9,250 nucleotides of DNA from Cytophagaceae bacterium (GCA_947464365.1 CANHWS010000129.1:1-9250), one strand, 5' to 3'; numbered from the stretch's first letter, positions 1 to 7,920 are shown. A program made the numbers and translations. The notes: a model not told the origin generated them from the letters alone.

Positions 1-1492
1 CAGCGCTTCCACCTGCGCCACCAAAGGCATTGCGGTTGGTGCGTGCCCAACGGATGGCACCTGTAGCAGGAGTTTCCCAGTCGACAGGCAAAGCAGCATT
101 AGTAAAAGCCTCATTAAACGGCAGGGAGCGAGCGACAGGTTGACACTTAAGGTATTGACCTTTTTGACGCATACCGGCCGATCCGCTTGGGTCTAGCCAA
201 GTTTTAAGCTGTGAGCCTGCAGCTGCTAGGGTATCCCACGATGTTGAAAAACGACCATAATTATCAGGAGACTGTAGGTTAGTACACGAAGCCCCACCAC
301 CATAAAGCTGACCTACGACATAGCCAGCACTGTCAAACAAGGGCGAGCCACTGCTACCACCTTCGGTGGTTGATGTTGCCCATACGACTTGCCAAGATGC
401 TGCTCGGGTGCCTCCCCATAACACAGGGCGCAATGCACTTGTGTAAGTTGATATCTTTTTGATGTCGCCATCTGGGTGGTGAATACCGAAACCGTTAGGC
501 GAGCGGAGGTAGCTACGGTTCCAGCCATTGAGGTAAACATTATAGCTATTCGGGGGACGGTTGGTGAGCTCAACCAAACAAAAATCGCTATTGCCAGCAC
601 GTGATATTAAGCGCGAGCCTGATACAGTCTGTTGGTTAGCAGGATTGGTAGAAGGGTTATTGCAAGTAGGTGACTCCCAGTTGAACCAGAAAACCCAGTT
701 GCCAACATTGGCACCCGAAGAACAATGGTTGGCTGTCAGGAAGTAGTTTTTGCCGCTTGCGTTGGCAGTGTTGACCATCGAACCGGTGCAAAGTCCACCG
801 CCAGAGGCATCGGCAATCATCGCTACCGAACGGCGCTGATCCAACCAATTATTGCCTTCTGGGCAAACCACATTGCGGTTACAAGCGCCCGACGTTCCGA
901 ATCCGTTGATTGCCTTCGAGTCCTTATAGCCATGCACAATTGTCCCGATCGAGATCTGACCACGGAAGTCTGCATCAGCTGGCTCTATGTACTCAAGTGT
1001 AACCTGATCGCCCCAAGTTGGCGCTATGCCAAGATTTAGTTCTGGTTGTTGGTTCCGGTTGCTAAATCCACCAAGGAATTGGCTCCGATCCTTGTTCACC
1101 ACGTACAACAAGGCACCGTCTGGTATCAAAAAACGATTTAGTGCCATCATGATCGACTTGGCACCTGGGCTACTGATAGTAAGACGCCAAACTTTGTCAC
1201 CACCAGGCAAAACCGACCATACGCCATTAGTGGCCGACGACAACTTAACAGCCAATGGCTTGCCAATCCGGAACGGACGTGGCTCAGGGTTTAGGGCCAA
1301 GATTCTATCTTCTTCCTCCAAGGCCCGCACATCCACCGCTTCCATCAAGACCGTAGGTGGTGCCATAAGGTGTGTATTAGGAAGCGACCCTGGTGGCGTC
1401 CCACCTTCGCTGATTTGGGAAAAGGCCCCTGAAGTTGTCAGTAGGCCTATGGCCGCCGCAATCATTAGCGGCCTGAGTATTGATTTTGTCAT
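1..1492 (-). CDS. Secreted lysyl endopeptidase-like serine protease (S1 fold), C-terminus beyond the window
   Basis: 497 codons are visible from an ATG at 1492 down to the left edge, with no stop, so the C-terminus is missing. Residues 1-25 form a Sec signal peptide ending A-F-S before Gln26. Residues ~27-198 look like a propeptide. The catalytic domain (~200-440) opens with SGACN...VVCPEG, matching the mature start of Achromobacter protease I. It carries the triad His256 (LTANHC), Asp303 (NSDFCLVEL) and Ser381 (GGSSGSP). Asp410 (PDNYGRF) aligns with the Asp that gives the Achromobacter enzyme lysine specificity, so cleavage after Lys is predicted. Six or more Cys suggest disulfides and an extracellular site. 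From ~457 (LPFNEAF...LPVDW) a cleaved-adhesin/choice-of-anchor-J type domain begins. That layout is usual for type IX secretion cargo, but the sorting domain itself lies outside. It is transcribed away from the polysaccharide cluster. No Shine-Dalgarno precedes the start. Family assignment is firm; substrate and secretion route are inferred. Confidence 0.93.
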   Translation of the reverse strand, partial: MTKSILRPLMIAAAIGLLTTSGAFSQISEGGTPPGSLPNTHLMAPPTVLMEAVDVRALEEEDRILALNPEPRPFRIGKPLAVKLSSATNGVWSVLPGGDKVWRLTISSPGAKSIMMALNRFLIPDGALLYVVNKDRSQFLGGFSNRNQQPELNLGIAPTWGDQVTLEYIEPADADFRGQISIGTIVHGYKDSKAINGFGTSGACNRNVVCPEGNNWLDQRRSVAMIADASGGGLCTGSMVNTANASGKNYFLTANHCSSGANVGNWVFWFNWESPTCNNPSTNPANQQTVSGSRLISRAGNSDFCLVELTNRPPNSYNVYLNGWNRSYLRSPNGFGIHHPDGDIKKISTYTSALRPVLWGGTRAASWQVVWATSTTEGGSSGSPLFDSAGYVVGQLYGGGASCTNLQSPDNYGRFSTSWDTLAAAGSQLKTWLDPSGSAGMRQKGQYLKCQPVARSLPFNEAFTNAALPVDWETPATGAIRWARTNRNAFGGAGGSA

Positions 1493-1542
1493 GATAGACA
1501 GCACTGGTTGTGAGACTGAACGATGTATTAATAGTACGAAAA

Positions 1543-1565
1543 TGCCAAGATATGCAATCTCGGCA
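1543..1565 (-). promoter_or_regulatory. Hairpin in the protease gene leader
   Basis: A 9-base stem (1543-1551 with 1557-1565) closes a 5-base loop. Read on the minus strand the arms are TGCCGAGAT and ATCTTGGCA. All pairs are Watson-Crick except one G-U, which would be a mismatch (A-C) if read on the plus strand. This favours an RNA hairpin in the minus-strand transcript, 51-73 bases before the protease ATG. A weak -7-like box (TAATCTTG, minus strand, 1615-1608) lies upstream and would put the hairpin in the 5' leader, but no convincing -33 element accompanies it. No U-tract follows directly, so it is not a standard terminator. Confidence 0.4.
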
Positions 1566-1626
1566 ACAGGATAAGGGGCTTGCCGCCGAACTTGTTCATT
1601 TTTTAGACAAGATTAGTGGATGATAG

Positions 1627-1658
1627 GTTGCCTACCGTTGGCAGATAGCCTGATTTTG
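1627..1658 (+). promoter_or_regulatory. Candidate Bacteroidota-type promoter for the DUF5916 gene
   Basis: GTTG at 1627-1630 is followed after 20 bases by TGATTTTG at 1651-1658. The Bacteroidota primary-sigma consensus is TTTG at about -33 and TAnnTTTG at -7. Here the -7 box differs at one position (G for A) and the -33 box at one. Spacing fits. Transcription would begin near 1664, giving a leader of about 60 bases before the ATG at 1726. This is a by-eye match only. Confidence 0.3.
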
Positions 1659-1690
1659 AACATGTAGTCCTTAGTATGCAAGCAACTTTC

Positions 1691-1711
1691 GGGTATGGGA
1701 CCTAACTTGCA
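1691..1711 (+). repeat. Shared leader motif, copy 1 (GGGTA-N6-CTAACTTGCA)
   Basis: GGGTA (1691-1695), six bases, then CTAACTTGCA (1702-1711) ends 14 bases before the DUF5916 start codon. The same two blocks with the same spacing recur at 4059-4079 upstream of the GH2 gene; 16 of 21 positions are identical. In this copy CTTGCA (1706-1711) can also pair with TGCAAG at 1677-1682. Function is unknown: it could be a regulator or RNA element, or a promoter remnant. Confidence 0.4.
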
Positions 1712-1725
1712 GCCCACCATACACT

Positions 1726-4053
1726 ATGACCAAGCAACAACAACCAAAGGCAATATACCCCGTCCTATTGCTGCTAAAAATGGCCCTCCTGTTTACAGGA
1801 CCTACAACATGGGCACAAAACCAAGGCCATTGGGAAAACGATAAGCCCAAAATCGTCTTATCAGATGTCCTGATCGACAATTATCAGATTAGGGTCAGCA
1901 CAACAAAAGGCAACATCAAGATTGATGGGCAGCTATTTGAGCAGGACTGGAAAGAGGCAGATTCTATCCAGCAGTTCTACCAAAACTACCCTTATGATAC
2001 TGGCTATGCATTCTCCGGAACGGTTGTCCGGATGATGCGGGACGACAAATACCTTTATATCAGCGCCGTTTGTCAGGACCAAATTCAAGGTCGATATATT
2101 TCAACCAGCTTATCCAGAGACTGGAACACCCGTGATACCGATGGGTTTCAGTGGGTGATTGATCCGTTTTTGGATAAAACCAATGGATTTGGCTTTGCAG
2201 TTTCGGCTTATGGTGCTCAGCGCGAGGGCCTCATCAGCAGCGGAGGAAATGGCGGAATTAATACCTCATGGGACAATAAATGGTATAGCGCGGTGTCACA
2301 ACACCATGGCTATTGGGTCATGGAAGCCGCCATACCGTTCAAAAGCCTGCGGTATAAAGCCAATCTTTCACATTGGCGCATCAACTTTGCCCGGACGGAC
2401 TACAAACGCAACGAAATGAGTGTATGGGTGCCGATGTTTCGTAACTTTTCGATTGCCAACCTCGGCTTCACAGGTAAGGCAACTTTTGATGATCCTGTAC
2501 CTAAAGCAGGCTCCAATGTTTCGATTATCCCTTACGGCAACCTCAGGCTGAACCAAGAAAAAAAAACAGACGGTAGCTTTACCAATAAGGGCGAGCCAAG
2601 TGCAGGCCTTGATGCCAAAGTTGGCCTTGGCAGTGCCACAAACCTCGACCTGACGGTCAACCCAGACTTTTCGCAGGTGGAGGTTGACAGGCAAGTGACC
2701 AATCTGAGCCGGTTTGAGCTATTCTTCCCCGAGCGACGCAACTTCTTTTTGGAGAACCAAGACGTTTTTGACGGCTATGGTAGCGCCAGGGTCCGTCCAT
2801 TTTTTAGCCGACGAATCGGTATAGCGCTGGACACAGCCTTAGGCCTATATGTTAACAACCCCATCCTACTTGGAGCTAGGCTCACTGGCAAACTGGGTCA
2901 GGATTGGCGTCTTGGAGTCTTGGCAGCTCAAACGGCAAATAACCCAACTGCCGGCAATAAGGGGCAAAACGATGTTATGATCTCGGTCCAGCGGCGTGTT
3001 TTTGACAGGTCATTTGTGTCTGCTTTCCTTATTAACAAACAAGGAATCGGAAGTGCTAACGGACTTAGCTTTGGGACCTATGACAATGACTACTCACGGA
3101 ATGCTGGCCTAGAGTACAACCTCATTTCGGCAGACAACCGCTGGACAGGCAAGGCCTTTTATCACCTGTCACAAACAGGGCGTTTGCAGGACAGTAGACT
3201 AATTGACAGCAAGGCAATGGCTGGCGGACTCAACCTGGCCTACAATGATCGCAACCTATCTTTTGAAATTTCGGCAGAAACTGTTGGGAGCAACTACACT
3301 GCCGACTTAGGGTTTAGACCCAGATCTAACTTTACCTATCTATCACCCGAGGCTGGTTACGTCTTTTTATGCAAAAAAGGGCCTATTGCTAGCCATGGAC
3401 CCTATTTGGCAGGCGAGCTGTACATGATGCCTAACCTAAATGGCCAGTATCGGCTAACAGACCACAATTTTGACCTTAGCTATTATGTCGCGGATAACAG
3501 CACCCGAAGTTTGCGCCTAGCAGTGGGACAAGACTTTATTTATCTGTTTGCCCCATTTAATCCTTCGGTTAGTAGTGGAGGTGACACCCTAAGCCGCGGC
3601 AGCTCCTACACAACACAATATGTAAGGGGTTCTTACGCAAGTGATATTCGTAAACCTATCTATTTGAATTTGGCGGCAAGTTATGGTGGCTTTTATGTCG
3701 GCACCAAATTCAGTGCGGATGCCACACTCAACTATCGCCTAATGCCCTACATGGCCCTCGGCATCACTGCCAACTATAACAGGCTAAATTTACCAGAAAC
3801 ATGGGGCAGTAAGGATCTATGGCTACTAGGACCTAATATCAACCTGACCATGACCAACAGTTTGTTTTTCAAGGTCTATTACCAATACAACACACAGATC
3901 AACAACACCAACATAAATGCAAGGTTGCAGTGGCGCTACAGCCCAGCGTCTGACTTGTTTATTGTCTACACTGACAACTATACCATCAGCAACAATATGC
4001 AGTTCAAAAACAGGGCATTGGTCCTGAAACTGACCTATTGGCTCAATGCCTAA
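1726..4053 (+). CDS. Outer-membrane protein with CBM9-like N domain and DUF5916 barrel
   Basis: 775 residues. A signal peptide (1-30, ending T-T-W-A before Gln31) is followed by a carbohydrate-binding family 9-like/DOMON beta-sandwich at about 57-250 (KIDGQLFEQDW, then DGFQWVIDPF and AAIPFKSLR, typical of this fold). DUF5916 runs from about 262 to the end. Its hallmark stretch, NPDFSQVEVD...FFPERRNFFLEN, is at 312-344. From about 375 on the protein alternates short beta strands with Tyr/Asn-rich turns and ends in an aromatic strand (LTYWLNA), as expected of an outer-membrane beta-barrel. The biochemical role of the family is not settled. Next to glycoside hydrolases, glycan binding or passage at the outer membrane is a reasonable inference. 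It is the first gene of the plus-strand run. A candidate promoter lies at 1627-1658; no Shine-Dalgarno is seen. The start is chosen because it gives a complete signal peptide. Confidence 0.92.
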   Translation: MTKQQQPKAIYPVLLLLKMALLFTGPTTWAQNQGHWENDKPKIVLSDVLIDNYQIRVSTTKGNIKIDGQLFEQDWKEADSIQQFYQNYPYDTGYAFSGTVVRMMRDDKYLYISAVCQDQIQGRYISTSLSRDWNTRDTDGFQWVIDPFLDKTNGFGFAVSAYGAQREGLISSGGNGGINTSWDNKWYSAVSQHHGYWVMEAAIPFKSLRYKANLSHWRINFARTDYKRNEMSVWVPMFRNFSIANLGFTGKATFDDPVPKAGSNVSIIPYGNLRLNQEKKTDGSFTNKGEPSAGLDAKVGLGSATNLDLTVNPDFSQVEVDRQVTNLSRFELFFPERRNFFLENQDVFDGYGSARVRPFFSRRIGIALDTALGLYVNNPILLGARLTGKLGQDWRLGVLAAQTANNPTAGNKGQNDVMISVQRRVFDRSFVSAFLINKQGIGSANGLSFGTYDNDYSRNAGLEYNLISADNRWTGKAFYHLSQTGRLQDSRLIDSKAMAGGLNLAYNDRNLSFEISAETVGSNYTADLGFRPRSNFTYLSPEAGYVFLCKKGPIASHGPYLAGELYMMPNLNGQYRLTDHNFDLSYYVADNSTRSLRLAVGQDFIYLFAPFNPSVSSGGDTLSRGSSYTTQYVRGSYASDIRKPIYLNLAASYGGFYVGTKFSADATLNYRLMPYMALGITANYNRLNLPETWGSKDLWLLGPNINLTMTNSLFFKVYYQYNTQINNTNINARLQWRYSPASDLFIVYTDNYTISNNMQFKNRALVLKLTYWLNA

Positions 4054-4058
4054 GATTG

Positions 4059-4079
4059 GGGTAAGCCTACTAACTTGCA
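4059..4079 (+). repeat. Shared leader motif, copy 2 (GGGTA-N6-CTAACTTGCA)
   Basis: GGGTA (4059-4063), six bases, then CTAACTTGCA (4070-4079), matching the copy at 1691-1711 in both blocks and spacing. It lies just after the DUF5916 stop and 44 bases before the preferred GH2 start at 4124. An ATAC(AC)TAT-like block follows both copies within 9 bases. If translation started at 4046 this motif would be inside the coding region, which argues mildly for the later start. Confidence 0.4.
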
Positions 4080-4093
4080 TCTTGATAGATACT

Positions 4094-4120
4094 ATCTTAA
4101 ACTTCCTAAAACGCTTTATC
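4094..4120 (+). promoter_or_regulatory. GH2 leader with ATCTTAA and CTTTATC blocks
   Basis: ATCTTAA (4094-4100) and CTTTATC (4114-4120) precede the ATG at 4124 by 23 and 3 bases. The same two heptamers in the same order occur before the alpha/beta hydrolase start (6875-6881 and 6890-6896, the latter 4 bases before the ATG). The region is AT-rich and unlike coding sequence. It supports 4124 as the GH2 start and could be a translation-start or regulatory element; function is not known. Confidence 0.3.
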
Positions 4121-4123
4121 CGA

Positions 4124-6868
4124 ATGCCTAACCGACTAATACCAATCGCCGCCTCCATGGTCCATCAATTCAAAAGTATAAGCTCACCCCGGCCATCAGC
4201 CCGCTCAATTTACTTGGCTTTGATCTGCTGGTTGGCCTTAACAACGCTCGGAGAAACAGCTTGGGCCCAACGCACACAAATCACGCTTAACGACAATTGG
4301 CGCTTTCTGCGCGAGGACATCGAGGCTGCCTCATCCCCCACTTTTGATGACCAGAAATGGGAACGGGTCAATGTGCCACATAGCTACAACACTAACGATG
4401 CCTTTGATAATGTCAAGGGTTATTACGAAGGTCCAGCTTGGTACAGTAAGACGTTCAGGATCAGCGAGGTGGACCCCAACAAAAACTACTACATCCAGTT
4501 CGAAGGGGCCAACAAAATGGCCGATGTATGGCTCAATGGCAACAAACTAGGCCAACACCAGGGTGGATACACTGCATTTGTGTTTGACATCACCCCATTC
4601 CTCAAGGCTGGTAGTAACAACCTTGCTGTCAGGGTTGATAACAGCACTAAACTAGAAATCGCCCCAATTTCTGCAGACTTTACCTTCTATGGTGGCATCA
4701 CCAGAGACGTCTGGTTGATCAGCACCCCAAAGGCACATTTAGGCGTCCTTGAGCCGTATCAAAACAGTTTCTGGTACCGCAAATTCAAGGTCGATAGTAC
4801 CAAAGGACAAGTCGAGGTCGAGATCCCGGTCTTTAACCAAAGTAGTAGTGCCAGCCTTAAGGCAGAGCTCACGGTCAATCTGCTGGATGCCAAACGTCAG
4901 ATCAAAGGCAGCTTCAAAACGGGCATTAGCTTGGGTGCCAACAAAGACAAAATCTACAAAGGTTTGCTATCGGTGGCCAAACCAACGCTCTGGAGTCCAT
5001 CGACACCTTACCTATATACAGTGGAGGCCATATTGTCCAGCAAGGACAAGACCCCAATTATGCTTGACCATGTCCAACAACCACTAGGCTGGCGGTGGTT
5101 TAGGTTCAGTGCCGATAGCGGATTTTTCCTCAATGGACAACCACTCAAACTAATGGGCACCAACCGCCATCAGGACCGCGCCAACATTGGCCCCGAGCTG
5201 ACGGATGCCATGCACATCCAGGACATTGAGCACCTCAAGGAGATGGGGGCCAATTTTATCCGTATTGCGCACTATCCACAAGATCCTGCCCTACTCAATG
5301 CTTGTGACCGCTTGGGGATTTTGGCCTGGGAGGAGATTCCGATCGTGAACCAGATCAATACTACTACAGCCTTTACTAACAGCTGCTTGGCCCAGATGAG
5401 CGATATGGTTAATCAGCACCGCAACCACCCTAGTATCATTATTTGGGGGTATATGAATGAAGTCCTAATCAAATTACCAAGGGAAGACCAAGATGGCTAT
5501 ATGGCCAAAGTCGTGGGCCTAGCTAAAAAACTAGATAGCCTAGCCAGATCGCGTGACCCAGAGCGTTTCACAGGAATGGCGCTCCACAATAGCGAAAACT
5601 ATAACAAATGTGGCTTGCCTAACGTGCCCCAGGTTGTTGGCTGGAACTTCTATCATGGTTGGTACCACGACACATTCGAAGATTTTGGCAAACGCATGGA
5701 TAAGGAGCATGCCCAATACCCGAAGCGTATCCACCTGATAGCGGAGTATGGTGCAGGCATGGATGGACGGATTTTTAGCTCCAATCCCAATATTTATGAT
5801 TTCACCCCACAATGGGGTCAAGCCTATCATGAGAGTTACTATCGTCAGATCATGGACCGCCCATACATAGCTGGCGGTGCCCTCTGGAACTTGGTTGACT
5901 TTGGAAGCGAGGGGCGTAAAGAGACTATGCCTCATATCAACAACAAAGGGATGTTGACGATGGAGCGCCGCCGCAAGGACGTTTATTATTTCTACCAAGC
6001 AGCCCTTACCCCCGCCAAAAATGCTGTCGTTTACATCGCAGAGCGCGATAGGCCCTTCCGTAAGGTAAACATCGGCCAAGGGTGGAAATATGTCAGGCAA
6101 CCAATCAAGATTTACAGCAATCAAGGCGAGGTAGAGATATTCGTCAATGACAGGAGCCAAGGTAAAGTCAAACTAACCAACTTCTCAGTAAAGCAAGACG
6201 TTGTCTTATTGGCTGGCACTAACAAGGTGGTGGTCTGGGCATACGATGCCGTCGGTGGGGGCAAAACCTCTGATACCTACGATATTGAGGTGGAGCTCCA
6301 GCCAGAAAACCTAACTAATGAAGTTTATCCATTTAAAGAGGTATCCATCAATTGTGGGTCAAATGCCGATTTTACTGATCCGCTTACAAACCAAGTCTAT
6401 GAGGCAGACAAGGCGTACAAACCCGGTAGTTATGGCTTTATCGGTGGGCGCACCTTCATGAACTTCAAGAGGATAGGCTCCCAAGACGAGATTATAGGCA
6501 CAGACAAACAACCTGTTTTCCAAACCCGTCGCGACAGCCTTAGCAGCTATAAGTTTGATGTGCCAGCTGGCCACTATGAAGTGGAACTGATGTGGGCCGA
6601 AACTGACCCCAAAGCCAAAAGTGTCGTTTATGATCTGGCGGGTCAGGTCCAGAATGCGACCAACGCCACCACTGAGCGCAGCATAGATGTGGACATCAAT
6701 ACTCTACCTTTCGTGCGGGACCTCAACTTGATCCGTGATTATGGCTTCAACCAAGCAGTGACCAAACGTGCAAACATTATGGTCACAGGTAAGGAAGGCA
6801 TTGAGGTCAAGTTCAAGGCCAACAAGGGACTTACGACCATAAGTGGCATTCGTGTCCAGAAACTTTAG
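4124..6868 (+). CDS. Glycoside hydrolase family 2 enzyme with C-terminal malectin-like domain
   Basis: Numbering here is from the furthest upstream ATG (4046, 940 residues); the preferred start is residue 27 (4124, 914 residues), with residue 38 (4157) also possible. The signal peptide ends A-W-A before Gln75. Then come the GH2 sugar-binding jelly-roll (~78-230: NDNWRF, YEGPAWY, ADVWLNG, GGYTAF, YGGITRDVW), an immunoglobulin-like domain (~232-348) and the TIM barrel (~350-655). Catalytic acid/base is Glu472 (WGYMNE) and nucleophile Glu567 (HLIAEYGAG). A DUF4982-like beta-sandwich (~675-750) follows, then a malectin-like domain (~765-938: INCGS...YEADKAY..GSYGFIGG). The protein should act in the periplasm or at the cell surface, releasing a beta-linked sugar, with galactose or glucuronate most likely. 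Asn632-x-Lys634 resembles the carboxylate-binding NxK of beta-glucuronidases, but similar NxK-G motifs occur in Bacteroidota beta-galactosidases, so it does not decide. The 4046 start would overlap the preceding stop by 8 bases and add an atypical hydrophobic extension. Confidence 0.92.
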   Translation: MPNRLIPIAASMVHQFKSISSPRPSARSIYLALICWLALTTLGETAWAQRTQITLNDNWRFLREDIEAASSPTFDDQKWERVNVPHSYNTNDAFDNVKGYYEGPAWYSKTFRISEVDPNKNYYIQFEGANKMADVWLNGNKLGQHQGGYTAFVFDITPFLKAGSNNLAVRVDNSTKLEIAPISADFTFYGGITRDVWLISTPKAHLGVLEPYQNSFWYRKFKVDSTKGQVEVEIPVFNQSSSASLKAELTVNLLDAKRQIKGSFKTGISLGANKDKIYKGLLSVAKPTLWSPSTPYLYTVEAILSSKDKTPIMLDHVQQPLGWRWFRFSADSGFFLNGQPLKLMGTNRHQDRANIGPELTDAMHIQDIEHLKEMGANFIRIAHYPQDPALLNACDRLGILAWEEIPIVNQINTTTAFTNSCLAQMSDMVNQHRNHPSIIIWGYMNEVLIKLPREDQDGYMAKVVGLAKKLDSLARSRDPERFTGMALHNSENYNKCGLPNVPQVVGWNFYHGWYHDTFEDFGKRMDKEHAQYPKRIHLIAEYGAGMDGRIFSSNPNIYDFTPQWGQAYHESYYRQIMDRPYIAGGALWNLVDFGSEGRKETMPHINNKGMLTMERRRKDVYYFYQAALTPAKNAVVYIAERDRPFRKVNIGQGWKYVRQPIKIYSNQGEVEIFVNDRSQGKVKLTNFSVKQDVVLLAGTNKVVVWAYDAVGGGKTSDTYDIEVELQPENLTNEVYPFKEVSINCGSNADFTDPLTNQVYEADKAYKPGSYGFIGGRTFMNFKRIGSQDEIIGTDKQPVFQTRRDSLSSYKFDVPAGHYEVELMWAETDPKAKSVVYDLAGQVQNATNATTERSIDVDINTLPFVRDLNLIRDYGFNQAVTKRANIMVTGKEGIEVKFKANKGLTTISGIRVQKL

Positions 6869-6874
6869 GGGCAA

Positions 6875-6896
6875 ATCTTAATACTAGCCCTTTATC
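6875..6896 (+). promoter_or_regulatory. Alpha/beta hydrolase leader with ATCTTAA and CTTTATC blocks
   Basis: The 32-base gap after the GH2 stop holds ATCTTAA (6875-6881) and CTTTATC (6890-6896), the same ordered heptamers seen before the GH2 start at 4124. There is no purine-rich Shine-Dalgarno. The short gap suggests co-transcription of the two genes, so these blocks are more likely linked to translation or RNA processing than to a separate promoter. Confidence 0.28.
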
Positions 6897-6900
6897 GGCA

Positions 6901-7920
6901 ATGGGGAAACGTAGGCAATTTATTTGGCAGCTCATGACTGGTGGTTTGGCCGCTGGTTTGGCCCCTAATGCTCTTAGCAAGGTGGTACCAATGTCCAAAT
7001 CCGTTAGCCAAAACCCACCCCATAGAATCGAAGAGCTCGATCTGTTGGCTGAATATGCTGGTGAACAACAGCCTCTTTGGCCATCCTTAGCCTTAGATGG
7101 TCCTGGCCATGATAATATTGGTACTGCTCCCAGCCTAGTTTGGTATTGGCCAGATACCAAGGACAAAACGCCCAAAGGCCTTATCTTGATATGCCCAGGA
7201 GGAGGCTACCTCCGCCATGCCCCACACGAAGGCAAGGACATCGCTCAGTTCCTCAACAATCAGGGATATGCGGCTGGTGTGGTGCACTATACCGTCAAAC
7301 CACAACAGTACTTCCGCCCATTTCAGGATATCCGACGGGCTTTGTTACTTGCTAGGCAGCGTGTCGCCAAGGCGTTTACTGAAGGCAAAATCCTGAGCCA
7401 TAAGATTGGCCTCATTGGGTTTAGTGCCGGTGGGCATGTGGCTGCAACCATGGGCAGGAACCCCAGCTTCCTGATCAACAAATTAGCTGCAGACCCATTG
7501 CAAGTGCAAGACGATCCGCTCTTGAGTCTTTACAATCCAGTCCCGGATGTAATGGTGCTAGGTTACCCTGTGATCAGCATGACCAACTTTGCCCACTTAG
7601 GAAGTGTAAAGTCCCTGCTTAGCCTTGATGATAAGTCTGTAGAATTGCCAGATAACCTATCACTTCGTGAGCAGTTCAGTCACCAAATCAATATTGGGCC
7701 AGGGTTCCCGCCGACTTTTTTGTTCCATACCGCCAATGACAAAGCCGTTCCTGTCCAGAACAGTATAGCCCTTTCAGAGGCCTGCATCAAACATGGGATA
7801 CAGACCGAGTTGCACGTTTTTCCTGATGGCAAACATGGTGTAGGGCTCGCCCAAAACTTCCCTGCGTTGGCTATTTGGCCAACCTTGATGGTCAGTTGGC
7901 TAGGGAGCCACATCAAATAA
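6901..7920 (+). CDS. Exported alpha/beta hydrolase (esterase-like, BD-FAE/Aes type)
   Basis: 339 residues. The N-terminus has a twin-arginine-like motif (RRQFI, residues 4-8) and a short hydrophobic stretch ending near residue 26, pointing to export, perhaps by Tat. The alpha/beta hydrolase core shows the oxyanion loop CPGGGY (98-103), nucleophile Ser175 in GFSAGGH, acid Asp280 (HTANDKAVP) and His312 (KHGVG), in the usual order and spacing. Homologues are often labelled xylanase or acetyl-xylan esterase; the fold supports an esterase, not a glycosidase. In this setting, removal of acetyl or other esters from the polysaccharide attacked by the neighbouring enzymes is likely, though the substrate cannot be read from sequence. 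It starts 32 bases after the GH2 stop, so the two are probably in one operon. The lack of a clear cleavage site leaves open a membrane-anchored form. Confidence 0.9.
   Translation: MGKRRQFIWQLMTGGLAAGLAPNALSKVVPMSKSVSQNPPHRIEELDLLAEYAGEQQPLWPSLALDGPGHDNIGTAPSLVWYWPDTKDKTPKGLILICPGGGYLRHAPHEGKDIAQFLNNQGYAAGVVHYTVKPQQYFRPFQDIRRALLLARQRVAKAFTEGKILSHKIGLIGFSAGGHVAATMGRNPSFLINKLAADPLQVQDDPLLSLYNPVPDVMVLGYPVISMTNFAHLGSVKSLLSLDDKSVELPDNLSLREQFSHQINIGPGFPPTFLFHTANDKAVPVQNSIALSEACIKHGIQTELHVFPDGKHGVGLAQNFPALAIWPTLMVSWLGSHIK

Noticed and set aside
725..1574. Plus-strand open frames (725-1039 and 1026-1574) opposite the protease gene
   Set aside because: They are antisense to a protease with intact catalytic motifs through the same region and show no family features.
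4051..4058. TAAGATTG resembling a -7 promoter box before GH2
   Set aside because: One mismatch to TAnnTTTG but no -33 TTG at suitable spacing; likely chance.
5540..6160. A 206-residue minus-strand open frame
   Set aside because: It is antisense to the GH2 TIM barrel, which includes the nucleophile Glu; its sequence resembles no known protein.
6867..6892. Possible hairpin AGGGGC...GCCCTT across the GH2 stop and the following gap
   Set aside because: Only six pairs (one G-U) with a 14-base loop and no T-tract; too weak to call a terminator or attenuator.
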